Assembly: GCA_900757495.1 (NCBI GenBank)
Contig: CAAENX010000007.1
Span: forward strand, 17,608 to 81,607
Length of the DNA: 64,000 bases
Reading direction: 5' to 3'
Source of the DNA: an uncultured Collinsella sp.
GTDB lineage: Bacteria > Actinomycetota > Coriobacteriia > Coriobacteriales > Coriobacteriaceae
The notes under the pieces were generated by a model. It ran no database searches and was not told the DNA's origin. It saw only the letters and a list, made by a program, of their open reading frames with translations. Position numbers and translations under genes: made by a program. Positions 1 to 9,088 of the stretch are shown piece by piece; position 1 is the stretch's first letter; each line of letters begins with the position of its first letter.

Positions 1-811
1 AGATTAGCGTATCGCTGCCGATCGTTTGCGCGTCGCCCTCACTTGTAAGCGTGATGTCTTTTTGCTCGGCAAGGGGCGCCAGGTCCGTGAGTACTTCTTC
101 GATCATCGGCGCCAGGTCAATCGCATCGTTGCAAGGGACACTGCGCAGCTCGCTCATCTCGAGCAGGGTCTTTGTCATGTGCGTCATTCGCTCGGTCTGC
201 TCCTGCAGCAGCCCGAGCAGGCTCGCTGTATCGGCGTCGACGTCGGGGTGCTCGGCGCAAAACAGCTCAACCTGGGCCTGCATGAGCGCAAGCGGCGTGC
301 GCAGTTCGTGCGCCGCATTGCCCGTAAACTGTCTTTGTGCGGAAAATCCCTCGTCAAGGCGGGCAATCATGTCGTTAAACGACGCGCTGCAGCGCCTGAG
401 TTCAGAGGGCACGTCCTCGCTGATTTTTGTGTCGGCGAGGTTGTCGGGCCGCACGCTCTCGACTTGCGTCGCAAAGAAGCGCAACGGCCGCAGCGCATGT
501 CCGCTCACAAAGTAGGCCAGCACGCCGCCGAGCAGCGTCACCGCTGCAGTTATATACCAGCTCGTCGCGCCAAACGATTCTTGGGCGTCGTTCACGACGA
601 TGGTCAGCGCGTCGTCGAGCTCTTTGTTTGTCGGGTCAAATGAGCTGGGCGAGGCCGCCTCCACCTTGCTGTGCGCCGATAGTTCATTGCCGATCGAGTC
701 CATGTAGCGCATGCCGGAGTAGCCAACCAGGCAATTCATAAGTACGCAGGTTGAACATATCAGCAGTGCCGTCATCAACGTGATGCGCCACTGCAGAGAC
801 AGCCGCTTCAT
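1..811 (-). CDS. Sensor histidine kinase, partial at left edge
   Basis: This is the membrane kinase of a two-component system; about 270 codons are visible and the ATPase domain lies beyond position 1. The ATG at 811 overlaps the stop of the response regulator gene by four bases (ATGA), so the two are translationally coupled. By my reading the protein starts MKRLSLQWRITLM, with a first membrane segment at about residues 8-28. A short extracytoplasmic loop of about 60 residues follows, then a second membrane segment near residues 88-105 and a HAMP linker. The HisKA motif AAHELRTPLALMQ carries the phosphoacceptor histidine. The small sensor loop gives no clue to the ligand. Kinases of this layout phosphorylate the partner OmpR-type regulator encoded just upstream. 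Confidence 0.9.
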   Translation of the reverse strand, partial: MKRLSLQWRITLMTALLICSTCVLMNCLVGYSGMRYMDSIGNELSAHSKVEAASPSSFDPTNKELDDALTIVVNDAQESFGATSWYITAAVTLLGGVLAYFVSGHALRPLRFFATQVESVRPDNLADTKISEDVPSELRRCSASFNDMIARLDEGFSAQRQFTGNAAHELRTPLALMQAQVELFCAEHPDVDADTASLLGLLQEQTERMTHMTKTLLEMSELRSVPCNDAIDLAPMIEEVLTDLAPLAEQKDITLTSEGDAQTIGSDTLI

Positions 812-1482
812 TTGCCGTCCTCCATAACGTAGCCTTCGCCGATTCGGTTGCGGATGGGGTCGTGCCCCAACGCGCCGCGCAGCTTTTTGCGCAGCGACGA
901 GATGTGCACGCGGGTCGCGTTGCTAAAGCTGTTGACGCTGCTGTCCCATACGTGGTCGATAAGCTCTTCCTGGCTCACCGGCCGCCCCTGGTTAAGCATC
1001 AGGTATTCCAAGATGCCGGTCTCCTTGCGCGTGAGGGATAGGGTCTCGCCGCCCACGGAGGCGAGGCGCGCCTTGGTGTCAAAGCTCAACAATCCACAGG
1101 CTAGAACAACGTCGTTTTGCGTAAAGCGCCTGAGCGTGAGACTGCGTATGCGTGCCGCCAGCTCGTCAAGATGGAACGGCTTGGTGAGGTAGTCGTTGGC
1201 GCCCGCATCGAGCCCCGCTACCTTGTCGGAGACCTCGCCACGTGCCGAGAGTACAAGCACCTTGGTCTCACAATCAGTTGTCCTGAGTTGCCTGAGCACG
1301 GTCATGCCGTCGACATGGGGGAGATTGAGGTCGAGCACGACAAGATCAAAGGTCTCGACATCGAGTAGATCGAGGGCCTGCTGCCCGTCGTAGCAGCAGT
1401 CGACGCTATAGGCCAAGTTGCGCAGGCTGCGTGCGATCGCATCGCACAGCGCCCGCTCGTCCTCGACGACCAAGATGCGCAT
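808..1482 (-). CDS. OmpR/PhoB-family response regulator
   Basis: This 224-residue regulator has an N-terminal receiver domain (about 1-118) and a C-terminal winged helix (about 130-222). The receiver keeps the acidic pair near residues 8-9, the phosphoacceptor D51 in VVLDLNLP and the conserved K101 in LTKPF. The effector domain shows the family features LTRKE and VHISSLRKKL. The start has an AAGGAG site six bases upstream. It is the first gene of a pair with the kinase that follows, and it is divergent from the redox cluster starting at 1572. Regulation of that cluster is possible but not shown. The target genes are unknown. Confidence 0.93.
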   Translation of the reverse strand: MRILVVEDERALCDAIARSLRNLAYSVDCCYDGQQALDLLDVETFDLVVLDLNLPHVDGMTVLRQLRTTDCETKVLVLSARGEVSDKVAGLDAGANDYLTKPFHLDELAARIRSLTLRRFTQNDVVLACGLLSFDTKARLASVGGETLSLTRKETGILEYLMLNQGRPVSQEELIDHVWDSSVNSFSNATRVHISSLRKKLRGALGHDPIRNRIGEGYVMEDGK

Positions 1483-1571
1483 AACGTTCTCCTTGCATAG
1501 TCATTCACGCTTAACACGGATTTTATAGTCGGTATGGTTCAATGGGTCGCGAAACGAAAGGAGTGGTCAAA

Positions 1572-1718
1572 TTGTTCAAAGCGATTAAGCCTGTGGCGCA
1601 GGTGGCTTTGCTGATCGTTGGGGTAGCCATGGTGTGCTTTGGCGTTATGCGCGGCGAGGCAGATGCCGTGCTGGCCAAAGCAATCAGGCTGTGCTTGGAG
1701 TGTATCGGAATTGGATAA
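1572..1718 (+). CDS. CD1871A-type small CXXC protein
   Basis: A 48-residue protein starting at TTG 1572, with AAAGGAG at 1557-1563; an in-frame GTG at 1563 lies too close to that site. It has one membrane helix (VALLIVGVAMVCFGVMRG) followed by a short tail with a CLEC dithiol motif and the ending CIGIG. This matches what I recall of the CD1871A family of small CXXC membrane proteins, which are typically encoded just before a membrane polyferredoxin. Its stop overlaps the probable TTG start of the next gene (TTGGATAA). A role in membrane thiol or electron transfer is inferred from the motif and the neighbours. Confidence 0.75.
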   Translation: MFKAIKPVAQVALLIVGVAMVCFGVMRGEADAVLAKAIRLCLECIGIG

Positions 1719-2622
1719 AAGAAAAAACACTGCATCGCATCTTTTGGCGAGATTCCGCGGATTGATTCAGGCGGCGGCGACGCTTGCGACCAATATTCAC
1801 CTGCCTAACTTTGCCAAGGGCGGTATCTACCAGGGAGCCGGCAAAGCCGTCTGCGTGCCGGGGCTTAACTGCTACTCGTGTCCAGGGGCCTCGGGTGCGT
1901 GCCCCATCGGGTCGTTTCAGTCGGTGGTGGGATCGTCTAAGTTCAGCTTTTCGTATTACGTCACCGGAACGCTCATTCTGATCGGCGTGCTACTGGGACG
2001 TTTTGTATGCGGCTTTTTGTGTCCGTTTGGATGGCTGCAAGAGCTTCTGCATAAGATTCCCAGCAAAAAGCTCTCCACGAAAAAGCTCAAGCCGCTCACG
2101 TACATCAAGTATGCCGTGCTACTGTTTGCCGTGGTGCTGCTGCCCGTCTTGGTGGTTAACGATGTGGGTATGGGCGACCCGTTCTTTTGCAAGTACATCT
2201 GCCCGCAGGGCGTGCTCGAGGGCGCGATTCCGCTGTCCATCATGAATACGGGAATCCGCTCCGCGCTGGGAAAGCTCTTTACCTGGAAGCTCGCGATCCT
2301 CATTGTGGTTGCGGTGCTGAGCGTGCTGTTCTACCGCCCCTTCTGTAAATGGATTTGCCCCCTCGGTGCGTTTTATGCGCTCATGAACAAGGTGTCTTTG
2401 CTGGGGATTCGGGTCGATCATTGTAAATGCGTCTCGTGCGGCAAGTGCGCCAGGGTGTGCCAGATGGACGTGGACGTTACGCGTACGCCCGACCATGCCG
2501 AGTGCATTCGTTGCGGCAAATGCGTGGGCGCGTGCCCCGTCGATGCTATTAGCTTTCGCTATGGGCTGGGTGTGACGGGCGACAAACCCGCGCAGTCCAC
2601 GCAAGCCTGCGAAAACAAATAG
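1711..2622 (+). CDS. Membrane 4Fe-4S polyferredoxin (NapH/YccM-like)
   Basis: The 303-residue protein has several membrane helices and two C-terminal ferredoxin motifs, CKCVSCGKCARVC and CIRCGKCVGACP, each suited to one [4Fe-4S] cluster. Two further cysteine patterns between the helices (CGFLCPFGW and CKWICPLGA) are typical of NapH/NosR-like polyferredoxins, which move electrons across the membrane. I chose the TTG at 1711 because it overlaps the stop of the CXXC gene and has GGAG about 10 bases upstream. An in-frame TTG at 1639 would give 327 residues but would overlap that gene deeply. With the following TlpA-like lipoprotein it probably delivers reducing equivalents to extracytoplasmic thiols. 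Confidence 0.85.
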   Translation: MDKRKNTASHLLARFRGLIQAAATLATNIHLPNFAKGGIYQGAGKAVCVPGLNCYSCPGASGACPIGSFQSVVGSSKFSFSYYVTGTLILIGVLLGRFVCGFLCPFGWLQELLHKIPSKKLSTKKLKPLTYIKYAVLLFAVVLLPVLVVNDVGMGDPFFCKYICPQGVLEGAIPLSIMNTGIRSALGKLFTWKLAILIVVAVLSVLFYRPFCKWICPLGAFYALMNKVSLLGIRVDHCKCVSCGKCARVCQMDVDVTRTPDHAECIRCGKCVGACPVDAISFRYGLGVTGDKPAQSTQACENK

Positions 2623-2657
2623 GTACCTATATAAGTTTCGATATAAACGGAGGAACC

Positions 2658-3620
2658 ATGAAACTGTCAAAAATTGCGGCTCTGTTGATGCTGCCCGTGC
2701 TGGCGCTGACTCTCGCGGCGTGCTCTGCCCCCAAGGGCGACGCGAAGGATGCTACGAGCGGCGATGCGCAGATTGCCGAGCTCATAGCGCAAAAGCCGTC
2801 AAGTGCCGAGGAGGCGGCCGAGCTGTATCAGCAGCTGCTGCAAAAGGAAAACGAGATCTTTGCGAGCGATAACGCCCTATGGGAAAAGGTGTTCCTTGCG
2901 GCCAACAAAGACACCCCCATGATTGAGGACGGCAAGAACTACGGTGACTTCTTGCTCGATACCATCGAGGGCGCCAAGGATCAGTTTGCGGCTGACGAGC
3001 TTAAGACGCTTAAGGCCGGCGCGCAGCAGGTCAAGGAGATCGAGGACAAGCTCATGGCGCTGGAGAAGGAGTTCCCCGGATGCGGCAGCACGCCCGGCGA
3101 GGGGGAGAGCGTTGATGCCTCGACCGCGGGTATGACCAACGGCGAGAGCGGGGAGACGAAGTTCCCCAGCTTTAAGGGCAAGGACTTGGACGGCAACGAT
3201 GTAAACAGCGACGAGCTGTTCTCCAAGAACAAGGTCACCGTCATGAACTTCTGGTTTACCACCTGCAAGCCGTGCGTGGGAGAGCTGGGCGATCTGGAGA
3301 AGCTCAACAAGGAGCTTGCCGAGAAGGGCGGCCAGGTCGTGGGCGTTAATTCCTTTACGCTCGATGGCAACAAAGATGCGGTGGCCGATGCCAAGGACGT
3401 GCTTTCCAAGAAGGGCGTGACGTATAAGAACATCTGGTTTAAGTCGGACAGCGAGGCCGGAAAGTTCACCTCCAACCTGTACTCGTTCCCGACCACCTAC
3501 GTGATCGACCAGAACGGTAACATTGTGGGAGAGCCGATCATGGGCGGCATCAACTCCGCTGAGCAGCGCGAGGCGCTCAACAAACTGATCGATCAGGCAC
3601 TCGCGAAGAGCGAACAGTAA
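2658..3620 (+). CDS. TlpA-like thioredoxin-fold lipoprotein
   Basis: A 320-residue secreted lipoprotein. The signal peptide ends in a lipobox (LTLAAC, cysteine near residue 22), so the protein should be anchored on the outer face of the membrane. A charged helical region (about 40-150) leads into a thioredoxin fold (about 165-315) with the redox motif CKPC in WFTTCKPCVGEL and a cis-proline region at FPTTYVID. GGAGG precedes the ATG by six bases. It lies 35 bases after the polyferredoxin gene and is followed by a strong terminator. The likely job is reduction of extracytoplasmic disulfides or peroxides using electrons from the membrane partner; the substrate is unknown. Confidence 0.88.
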   Translation: MKLSKIAALLMLPVLALTLAACSAPKGDAKDATSGDAQIAELIAQKPSSAEEAAELYQQLLQKENEIFASDNALWEKVFLAANKDTPMIEDGKNYGDFLLDTIEGAKDQFAADELKTLKAGAQQVKEIEDKLMALEKEFPGCGSTPGEGESVDASTAGMTNGESGETKFPSFKGKDLDGNDVNSDELFSKNKVTVMNFWFTTCKPCVGELGDLEKLNKELAEKGGQVVGVNSFTLDGNKDAVADAKDVLSKKGVTYKNIWFKSDSEAGKFTSNLYSFPTTYVIDQNGNIVGEPIMGGINSAEQREALNKLIDQALAKSEQ

Positions 3621-3645
3621 GTCCGTGGGACAGACAACTGAAGGG

Positions 3646-3673
3646 GAGTCGCTGGAAACAGCGACTCTTTTTT
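3646..3673 (+). terminator. Rho-independent terminator
   Basis: A nine-base stem (GAGTCGCTG) closes a GAAA loop and is followed by seven T. It ends the CXXC/polyferredoxin/TlpA-like operon. Confidence 0.93.
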
Positions 3674-3691
3674 CTGCTTCGGGGTAGCATC

Positions 3692-3844
3692 ATGGGTATA
3701 CGTCGAAAGGGCACGCAGCTTTTCGTGCATTGCCTGAGCGGTGCGCGAAGCAACCAAGCTGTGAGTTTTCTTAAGCGTTCTGGGTATGGCAGTGTCAAGA
3801 ATATCGGCGGCATAAGCGGCTACACGGGAAAGGTGGTGCGTTAG
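3692..3844 (+). pseudogene. Rhodanese-domain remnant (C-terminal part only)
   Basis: A 50-codon frame reads as the last third of a rhodanese domain: LFVHCLSGARS contains the six-residue active loop starting with the catalytic cysteine, followed by the usual LKRSGYGSVKNIGG. The N-terminal part of the domain is missing, and the frame begins 18 bases after the upstream terminator, with no clear ribosome site. Its TAG stop lies two bases before the ATG of the CoA-disulfide reductase gene, so the two were probably cotranscribed. I read it as the remnant of a full rhodanese gene whose 5' end was deleted. A functional 50-residue protein is less likely. Confidence 0.6.
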
Positions 3845-3846
3845 CT

Positions 3847-5538
3847 ATGAAGGTGGTTATCGTTGGAGGCGTCGCGGGCGGAGCATCGGCGGCCGCACGT
3901 TTGCGCAGACTCGACGAGCAGGCCCAAATTGTCATCTTTGAGCGCACGGGTTTTGTATCGTATGCCAACTGTGGGCTTCCGTACTACATTGGCGGCGTGA
4001 TAGAAGAAGAGAGCGCATTGACGCTGCAGTCTCCCAAGGGCTTTTGGGATCGCTTTCGCATTGCGGTCAAGACGAGTCACGAGGTGTTTGCCATCCATCC
4101 CGATTCGCATACGGTCGAGGTTCGCAATATGCTGACGGGCGAGGAATTTGTCGAGACGTATGACAAGCTCATCCTGTCGCCGGGTGCAAAGCCGATTCGC
4201 CCTGCGTTGCCGGGCATCGACTCGGATAAAATCTTTAGCCTACGCACCGTTGAGGACACGCTGCGTATTCACAGCTATGTTCGAGAGCGGCGACCGAGCA
4301 GTGCCGTCGTGATCGGCGGCGGCTTCATTGGCGTCGAGACGGCGGAGAATCTGTGCGAGCTGGGGCTCCAGGTGACCCTTCTGCAGCGTCCCGTCCAGCT
4401 TATGAACAACCTGGATTACGACATGGCGACCCTTTTGCATACCGAGGTGCGTGAGCACGGTATCGATCTGCGCCTCAAGGCCGATGTGACAGGTTTTGAG
4501 GAAGTTGATGGCCGCGTTGTCACCCATGTTGCGGGCGATGACCCTATCGGAGCCGATATGGTGCTGCTTGCCATTGGCGTGGCACCTGAGAGCCATCTGG
4601 CGCAAGAGGCGGGGCTCGAACTGGGCATCAAGGGGGCTATTGTGGTCAACGACCGCATGGAGACCTCTGCTGCCGACGTGTATGCCGTGGGCGATGCCGT
4701 GCAGGTCACGCATCAGGTGACCGGCGAGGACGCGGTCATTTCGCTCGCCGGCCCCGCCAACAAGCAGGGGCGTGTCGTCGCCGATGTCATAGCCGGCATG
4801 GACAGCTGCTACCTCGGATCGTTGGGCTCATCGGTTATCAAGGTATTCGACTTGACGGCGGCAAGCACGGGACTATCCGAAAAGGCAGCACACGCGGCGG
4901 GAATTGACTGCGACAGCGTGGTCCTGTCGCCCGGTTCGCATGCGGGTTATTATCCGGGTGCAACGCCCATGACCATGAAGGTTGTCTTCGAGAAGCAGGG
5001 ATTGCGCCTGCTGGGTGCGCAAATCGTGGGCATCGATGGTGTGGACAAGCGTATCGACGTTCTGGCGACTGCCATCCAGGCAGGCATGCGCGGCGATAGG
5101 CTTAAGGATTTGGACCTAGCATACGCGCCGCCGTATTCATCGGCGAAGGATCCCGTCAATATGGCGGGCTTTATGATCGAGAACCTCAATCGCGGCATAC
5201 TGGCGCAGTGGCATTGGGAGGATGAGCCCAACTTGCCACGCGATGGCAGCGTGCAGCTGCTCGATGTTCGTACGGAAGGGGAGTATGAGCGCGGGCATAT
5301 CGATGGTTTCGTAAACATTCCCGTCGATGATCTGCGCAATCGCCTGGGCGAGCTCGACCGGGCCAAGCCGGTCTACGTGATTTGCCAGAGCGGCATTCGC
5401 AGCTACATTGCTTGCCGTATTTTGGCGCAGCATGGCTTTGAGTGCTTTAACTTCTCGGGCGGCTATCGCTTCTTTGCAGCCGTGACTGAGGCTCGCCGCG
5501 GCAGCGCTAACGTTATGCCGTGCGGGCTCGAAAAGTAG
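3847..5538 (+). CDS. CoA-disulfide reductase with C-terminal rhodanese domain
   Basis: A 563-residue flavoprotein of the pyridine nucleotide-disulfide oxidoreductase class. It has an FAD-binding GGVAGGASAAA at the N-terminus and the single redox cysteine C42 in SYANCGLPYY, as in CoA-disulfide reductases. An NAD(P)H fold with VVIGGGFIGVE lies near residue 155, and FAD contacts at YAVGDAV near 280. Residues about 460-555 form a rhodanese domain with the active cysteine in CQSGIRS. CoADR-rhodanese fusions are known to reduce CoA disulfide, polysulfide or persulfide. The preceding rhodanese fragment supports a sulfur-trafficking role. GC content and codon use look native. Confidence 0.92.
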   Translation: MKVVIVGGVAGGASAAARLRRLDEQAQIVIFERTGFVSYANCGLPYYIGGVIEEESALTLQSPKGFWDRFRIAVKTSHEVFAIHPDSHTVEVRNMLTGEEFVETYDKLILSPGAKPIRPALPGIDSDKIFSLRTVEDTLRIHSYVRERRPSSAVVIGGGFIGVETAENLCELGLQVTLLQRPVQLMNNLDYDMATLLHTEVREHGIDLRLKADVTGFEEVDGRVVTHVAGDDPIGADMVLLAIGVAPESHLAQEAGLELGIKGAIVVNDRMETSAADVYAVGDAVQVTHQVTGEDAVISLAGPANKQGRVVADVIAGMDSCYLGSLGSSVIKVFDLTAASTGLSEKAAHAAGIDCDSVVLSPGSHAGYYPGATPMTMKVVFEKQGLRLLGAQIVGIDGVDKRIDVLATAIQAGMRGDRLKDLDLAYAPPYSSAKDPVNMAGFMIENLNRGILAQWHWEDEPNLPRDGSVQLLDVRTEGEYERGHIDGFVNIPVDDLRNRLGELDRAKPVYVICQSGIRSYIACRILAQHGFECFNFSGGYRFFAAVTEARRGSANVMPCGLEK

Positions 5539-5548
5539 CGCGCATTGG

Positions 5549-5580
5549 AATGTGACAAAGTGACAGCCTCTTTGTCGCAT
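5549..5580. repeat. Family A palindromic repeat, degenerate copy
   Basis: An imperfect inverted repeat of the AATGTGACAAAG ... CTTTGTCACATT family. One arm carries a base change (GTCGCAT). Confidence 0.7.
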
Positions 5581-5759
5581 CGGGGATGTTATATGCGGGA
5601 TGGTGCGCCATGCGGCGTGCTGTCCCGTTCGTTTTTTGGCGCGGTTCGTTACATTCCTCACTGGTATCGGCCAAAAATGAGGATAGAGTAGGACAAACGC
5701 GCCGAACGTGAACGGCGGGGGAGCGGGCGAGCGCGCCCGCGCGAGAGAGGTTGCCGTCC

Positions 5760-8700
5760 ATGCTGGATCTCAGAGTTATTTGCAAAAGGTACGTTACGCA
5801 GTCGTTTACGCAGGTAGCGCTCGACAGCGTAAGCCTGTCTTTTCGCGATAACGAGTTTGTAGCCATCCTGGGTCCTTCGGGCTCGGGTAAAACTACGATG
5901 CTCAACGTCATTGGTGGACTCGACCATTTCGATTCCGGCGACCTGCTGATCGATGGCATCTCGACCAAGGACTTCAGCGACCGCGATTGGGATGCCTACA
6001 GAAACAATCGCATTGGCTTTGTGTTTCAGAGCTACAACCTCATTCCGCATCAGACCATTTTGGAAAACGTGGAATTGGCGCTTACGCTCACGGGCGTGGG
6101 GCATGCCGAGCGCCGCCAGCGTGCACGCAAGGCGCTTGAGGCAGTCGGTCTGGGCGAGCACGTTAACAAGCGCCCGAGCCAGCTATCGGGCGGCCAGATG
6201 CAGCGCGTCGCCATCGCCCGCGCCTTAATCAACGATCCCGAGATTGTGCTGGCTGACGAGCCGACCGGCGCCTTAGACTCAACGACATCCGTGCAGGTCA
6301 TGGATTTGCTCAAGGACGTTGCGCGCGACCGTCTGGTCATCATGGTCACGCACAATCCCGAGCTGGCGTACCAGTACGCCACGCGCATCGTCAACCTGGC
6401 GGACGGCAAGATCACCGACGATTCCGATCCCTTTGATGTTGCCAATGCCGCGCGTCGCGAGGCTAAGCCTACGCGCAAAACCTCGATGAGCTTTGTGACG
6501 GCGCTGGGGCTTTCGGCGCGAAACCTTTTGACCAAGAAGGGCCGTACGGCTATGACGGCCTTTGCTGGTTCGATCGGCATCATCGGTATCGCGGCGATTC
6601 TGGCGCTCTCCAACGGCGTAAACGGCTACATCAAAAAGGTCGAGGAGGATACGCTCTCGAGCTACCCGCTGACGATTTCCAAGCAGGATTACGACCTGTC
6701 GTCCATGATGGGCGGACAGGGGACCACGGATGACGATACGTCCAAGAACGAGGGTTCGTCCGACGACGGCACCGACGGCAAGGCTCAGGGGACCGATAAG
6801 ATCCCTGTGGTCACGGCCCTAAAGGATATGTTCGCAAGCGTTAAGTCCAACGACATGACGAGCTTTAAGGCATGGCTCGATGCCGGTGGCGACGGCATCG
6901 ATAAAGAGGTCAACGCCATTCAGTACGGCTACGGCGTGACGCCGGTTGTCTATCGTGCCGGCAAGGGCGATGAGAAGCCTGTCCGGCTGGTGCCCAACGC
7001 CATGACCGAGGCCATGAGCGGAGGCGCGAGCTCGGCGGCAACGGTGAGCATGGATTCCATGGGAACCTCGGTCTTTAACGAGATGATTGACGACCAGAGC
7101 CTGCTCGACAGCCAGTACGATGTCGTTGCCGGCCATTGGCCTACGTCCGCCAACGAGGCCGTGATGGTGCTTTCGAGCCGCGGAACGGTGGGCGACTACA
7201 CGCTCTACAGTATCGGCGCGCTGGATATCGATGAGCTCAACGACCTGGTTAACAGTGCCATGACGGCCGACGGCAAGGTCAAGACGCCCAAGACCGGCAG
7301 CGACTTTACCTACGACGATGCACTGTCCACGACGTTTAAGGTGTTGTCGCCGGCCGATGCCTATCGCAAAAACGAAGAGACCGGCATGTGGACTGACATG
7401 TCTGGCGACGCCGACTTTATGAAAGCCAAGGTTGCCGACGGTATTGACGTGCGCATTGTGGGCGTGGTGCGACCCAACGAGACGGCAAACGCGAGCGCAT
7501 TGTCCCCGGGCATTGTCTATACGCATGCGCTGACTCGCCAGCTTATGGAGCGTGCTGCCGATTCGCAGATTGTGCAGGAGCAGCTTGCCCACCCCGAGAC
7601 GGATGTCTTTACGGGCAAAACCTTCGACGAGCTGCAGGGCGAAGCCAAGCAAGGCGTGGATCTGAGCAGCATGTTCAGTGTGGACGAGGCGGCGCTGAAG
7701 AGCGCGTTCTCGTTCGATTCGTCTGCGCTCTCGGGTGCGGCCGGCGGCATGGACCTTTCTGGTCTCGACTTGTCCGGGCTGGATATTGACCTTTCGGGTG
7801 TTGGGCGAGACATCGATTTCAGCGACATCATGGCCAAGGCGCCGGTCCCGGATTTCTCGGGCATCTTTGACGGTCTGGAACTCACACCCGAGCAAATGCA
7901 GCAGGTGGGAGCACTTGCCAACCAGCTGTTTGAGGGCTTTATGCGCTCTGATCAGTTTAAGGCGCTGTCACCCGAAGATCTTAAGGATGCGTCAAAGCTT
8001 GCTGCCGCATTCTCGGCGTACCTTGAGAATGATGTCGCAGCCCAGCAATACCTGGCTCAGCTCAGGGCGCTCGGCGGCGATGCCCTGGCCGAGCGTCTGC
8101 AGCAGGTGATGGGCGACTATGTGCAAAAGCAGCTGGCTCCGTATTTGCAGCAGTCTATGGATCAGGTGATGAAGGCGGTCAGCGAGCAGATTGCGACGAC
8201 GGTATCAACCCAGCTCAAGGCGGGTGCGGCAGGGCTCATGGACCAAATGGCGACGCAGATGTCTTCGAGTTTTGCCAACCTGGCGAGCGCCATGCGCGTG
8301 GATGCGGGCGCCTTTGCTCGTGCCATCCACTTCAACATGGACGCCGAGGACCTGAGCTCGCTCATGATGAGCTATGCCAAGGCGTCGAAGCTCACCTACG
8401 ACAACAATCTGACCACGTTGGGCTATGCGGACGAGGCGGACCCCATTTCGGTCAAGATTTTCCCGCGCGACTTTGAGGCCAAGGAGCGCGTGCTCGATTA
8501 CATCGATGCGTACAACAAGCAGGTCAAAGCCGCTGGTCACGATGAGCAGGCAATCTCGTATACCGACTACATGGGCATCATCATGGGCTCGGTGACCGAC
8601 ATCGTGAACACCATCAGCTTGGTGCTCATCTCATTCGTGAGTATCAGTTTGGCGGTGAGCTCCATCATGATCGGCATCATCACCTACATCAGCGTGCTGG

Positions 8701-9014
8701 AGCGCAAAAAGGAGATTGGCATCCTGCGCGCGATCGGCGCGTCAAAGCGCAACGTGGCAAACGTATTTAATGCCGAGACCTTTATCGAAGGCCTCATTGC
8801 CGGCGTCTTTGCCATTGTCGTCGTGGTGGCCGTGAGCTTTCCGGTTAATGCCTGGGCGCTTGCGGCCAAGCAGGTGCCCAACCTGATGAGCCTGCCCGTT
8901 CAAGACGCGCTGATGCTCATTGTAATTTCGGTGCTGCTGACGGTCGTTGCCGGCCTGCTGCCGGCTCGCAGCGCATCCAAGAAAGACCCTGTGGAAGCCC
9001 TACGCTCCGAATAA
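5760..9014 (+). CDS. Giant MacB/FtsX-type ABC transporter (ATPase and permease fused)
   Basis: A 1084-residue fusion. Residues 1-225 form the nucleotide-binding domain: Walker A GPSGSGKT at 38-45, signature LSGGQMQRV at 142-150 and Walker B IVLADEP at 162-168. A membrane segment follows (about 260-280). A very long extracytoplasmic part of about 650 residues comes next, with a Ser/Asp-rich stretch and a short DLSGL repeat. Three C-terminal helices with an FtsX signature ([15 protein letters not shown]) end the protein. The ATG at 5760 has AGAGAGG upstream and fits the conserved N-terminus better than an in-frame TTG at 5751. MacB-type transporters couple ATP hydrolysis to movement of an extracytoplasmic domain, often for export of peptides or lipoproteins; the substrate here is unknown. 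It stands alone. Confidence 0.9.
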   Translation: MLDLRVICKRYVTQSFTQVALDSVSLSFRDNEFVAILGPSGSGKTTMLNVIGGLDHFDSGDLLIDGISTKDFSDRDWDAYRNNRIGFVFQSYNLIPHQTILENVELALTLTGVGHAERRQRARKALEAVGLGEHVNKRPSQLSGGQMQRVAIARALINDPEIVLADEPTGALDSTTSVQVMDLLKDVARDRLVIMVTHNPELAYQYATRIVNLADGKITDDSDPFDVANAARREAKPTRKTSMSFVTALGLSARNLLTKKGRTAMTAFAGSIGIIGIAAILALSNGVNGYIKKVEEDTLSSYPLTISKQDYDLSSMMGGQGTTDDDTSKNEGSSDDGTDGKAQGTDKIPVVTALKDMFASVKSNDMTSFKAWLDAGGDGIDKEVNAIQYGYGVTPVVYRAGKGDEKPVRLVPNAMTEAMSGGASSAATVSMDSMGTSVFNEMIDDQSLLDSQYDVVAGHWPTSANEAVMVLSSRGTVGDYTLYSIGALDIDELNDLVNSAMTADGKVKTPKTGSDFTYDDALSTTFKVLSPADAYRKNEETGMWTDMSGDADFMKAKVADGIDVRIVGVVRPNETANASALSPGIVYTHALTRQLMERAADSQIVQEQLAHPETDVFTGKTFDELQGEAKQGVDLSSMFSVDEAALKSAFSFDSSALSGAAGGMDLSGLDLSGLDIDLSGVGRDIDFSDIMAKAPVPDFSGIFDGLELTPEQMQQVGALANQLFEGFMRSDQFKALSPEDLKDASKLAAAFSAYLENDVAAQQYLAQLRALGGDALAERLQQVMGDYVQKQLAPYLQQSMDQVMKAVSEQIATTVSTQLKAGAAGLMDQMATQMSSSFANLASAMRVDAGAFARAIHFNMDAEDLSSLMMSYAKASKLTYDNNLTTLGYADEADPISVKIFPRDFEAKERVLDYIDAYNKQVKAAGHDEQAISYTDYMGIIMGSVTDIVNTISLVLISFVSISLAVSSIMIGIITYISVLERKKEIGILRAIGASKRNVANVFNAETFIEGLIAGVFAIVVVVAVSFPVNAWALAAKQVPNLMSLPVQDALMLIVISVLLTVVAGLLPARSASKKDPVEALRSE

Positions 9015-9045
9015 TGTGACAAAGGGGCAGTCCCTTTGTCACATT
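9013..9045. repeat. Family A palindromic repeat
   Basis: Perfect 14-base arms (AATGTGACAAAGGG and its complement) surround five bases, directly after the ABC transporter stop codon. It could fold as a hairpin but has no T run, so a terminator role is uncertain. Confidence 0.9.
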
Positions 9046-9088
9046 GGATGAAAAGGCGCGGGAAGGGGGTGGCCCCTTCCCGCGCCTT

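Noticed and set aside
7735..7860. Pentapeptide-repeat domain in the ABC transporter
   Set aside because: Only about three DLSGL-like units are present, too few for the right-handed helix of pentapeptide-repeat proteins.
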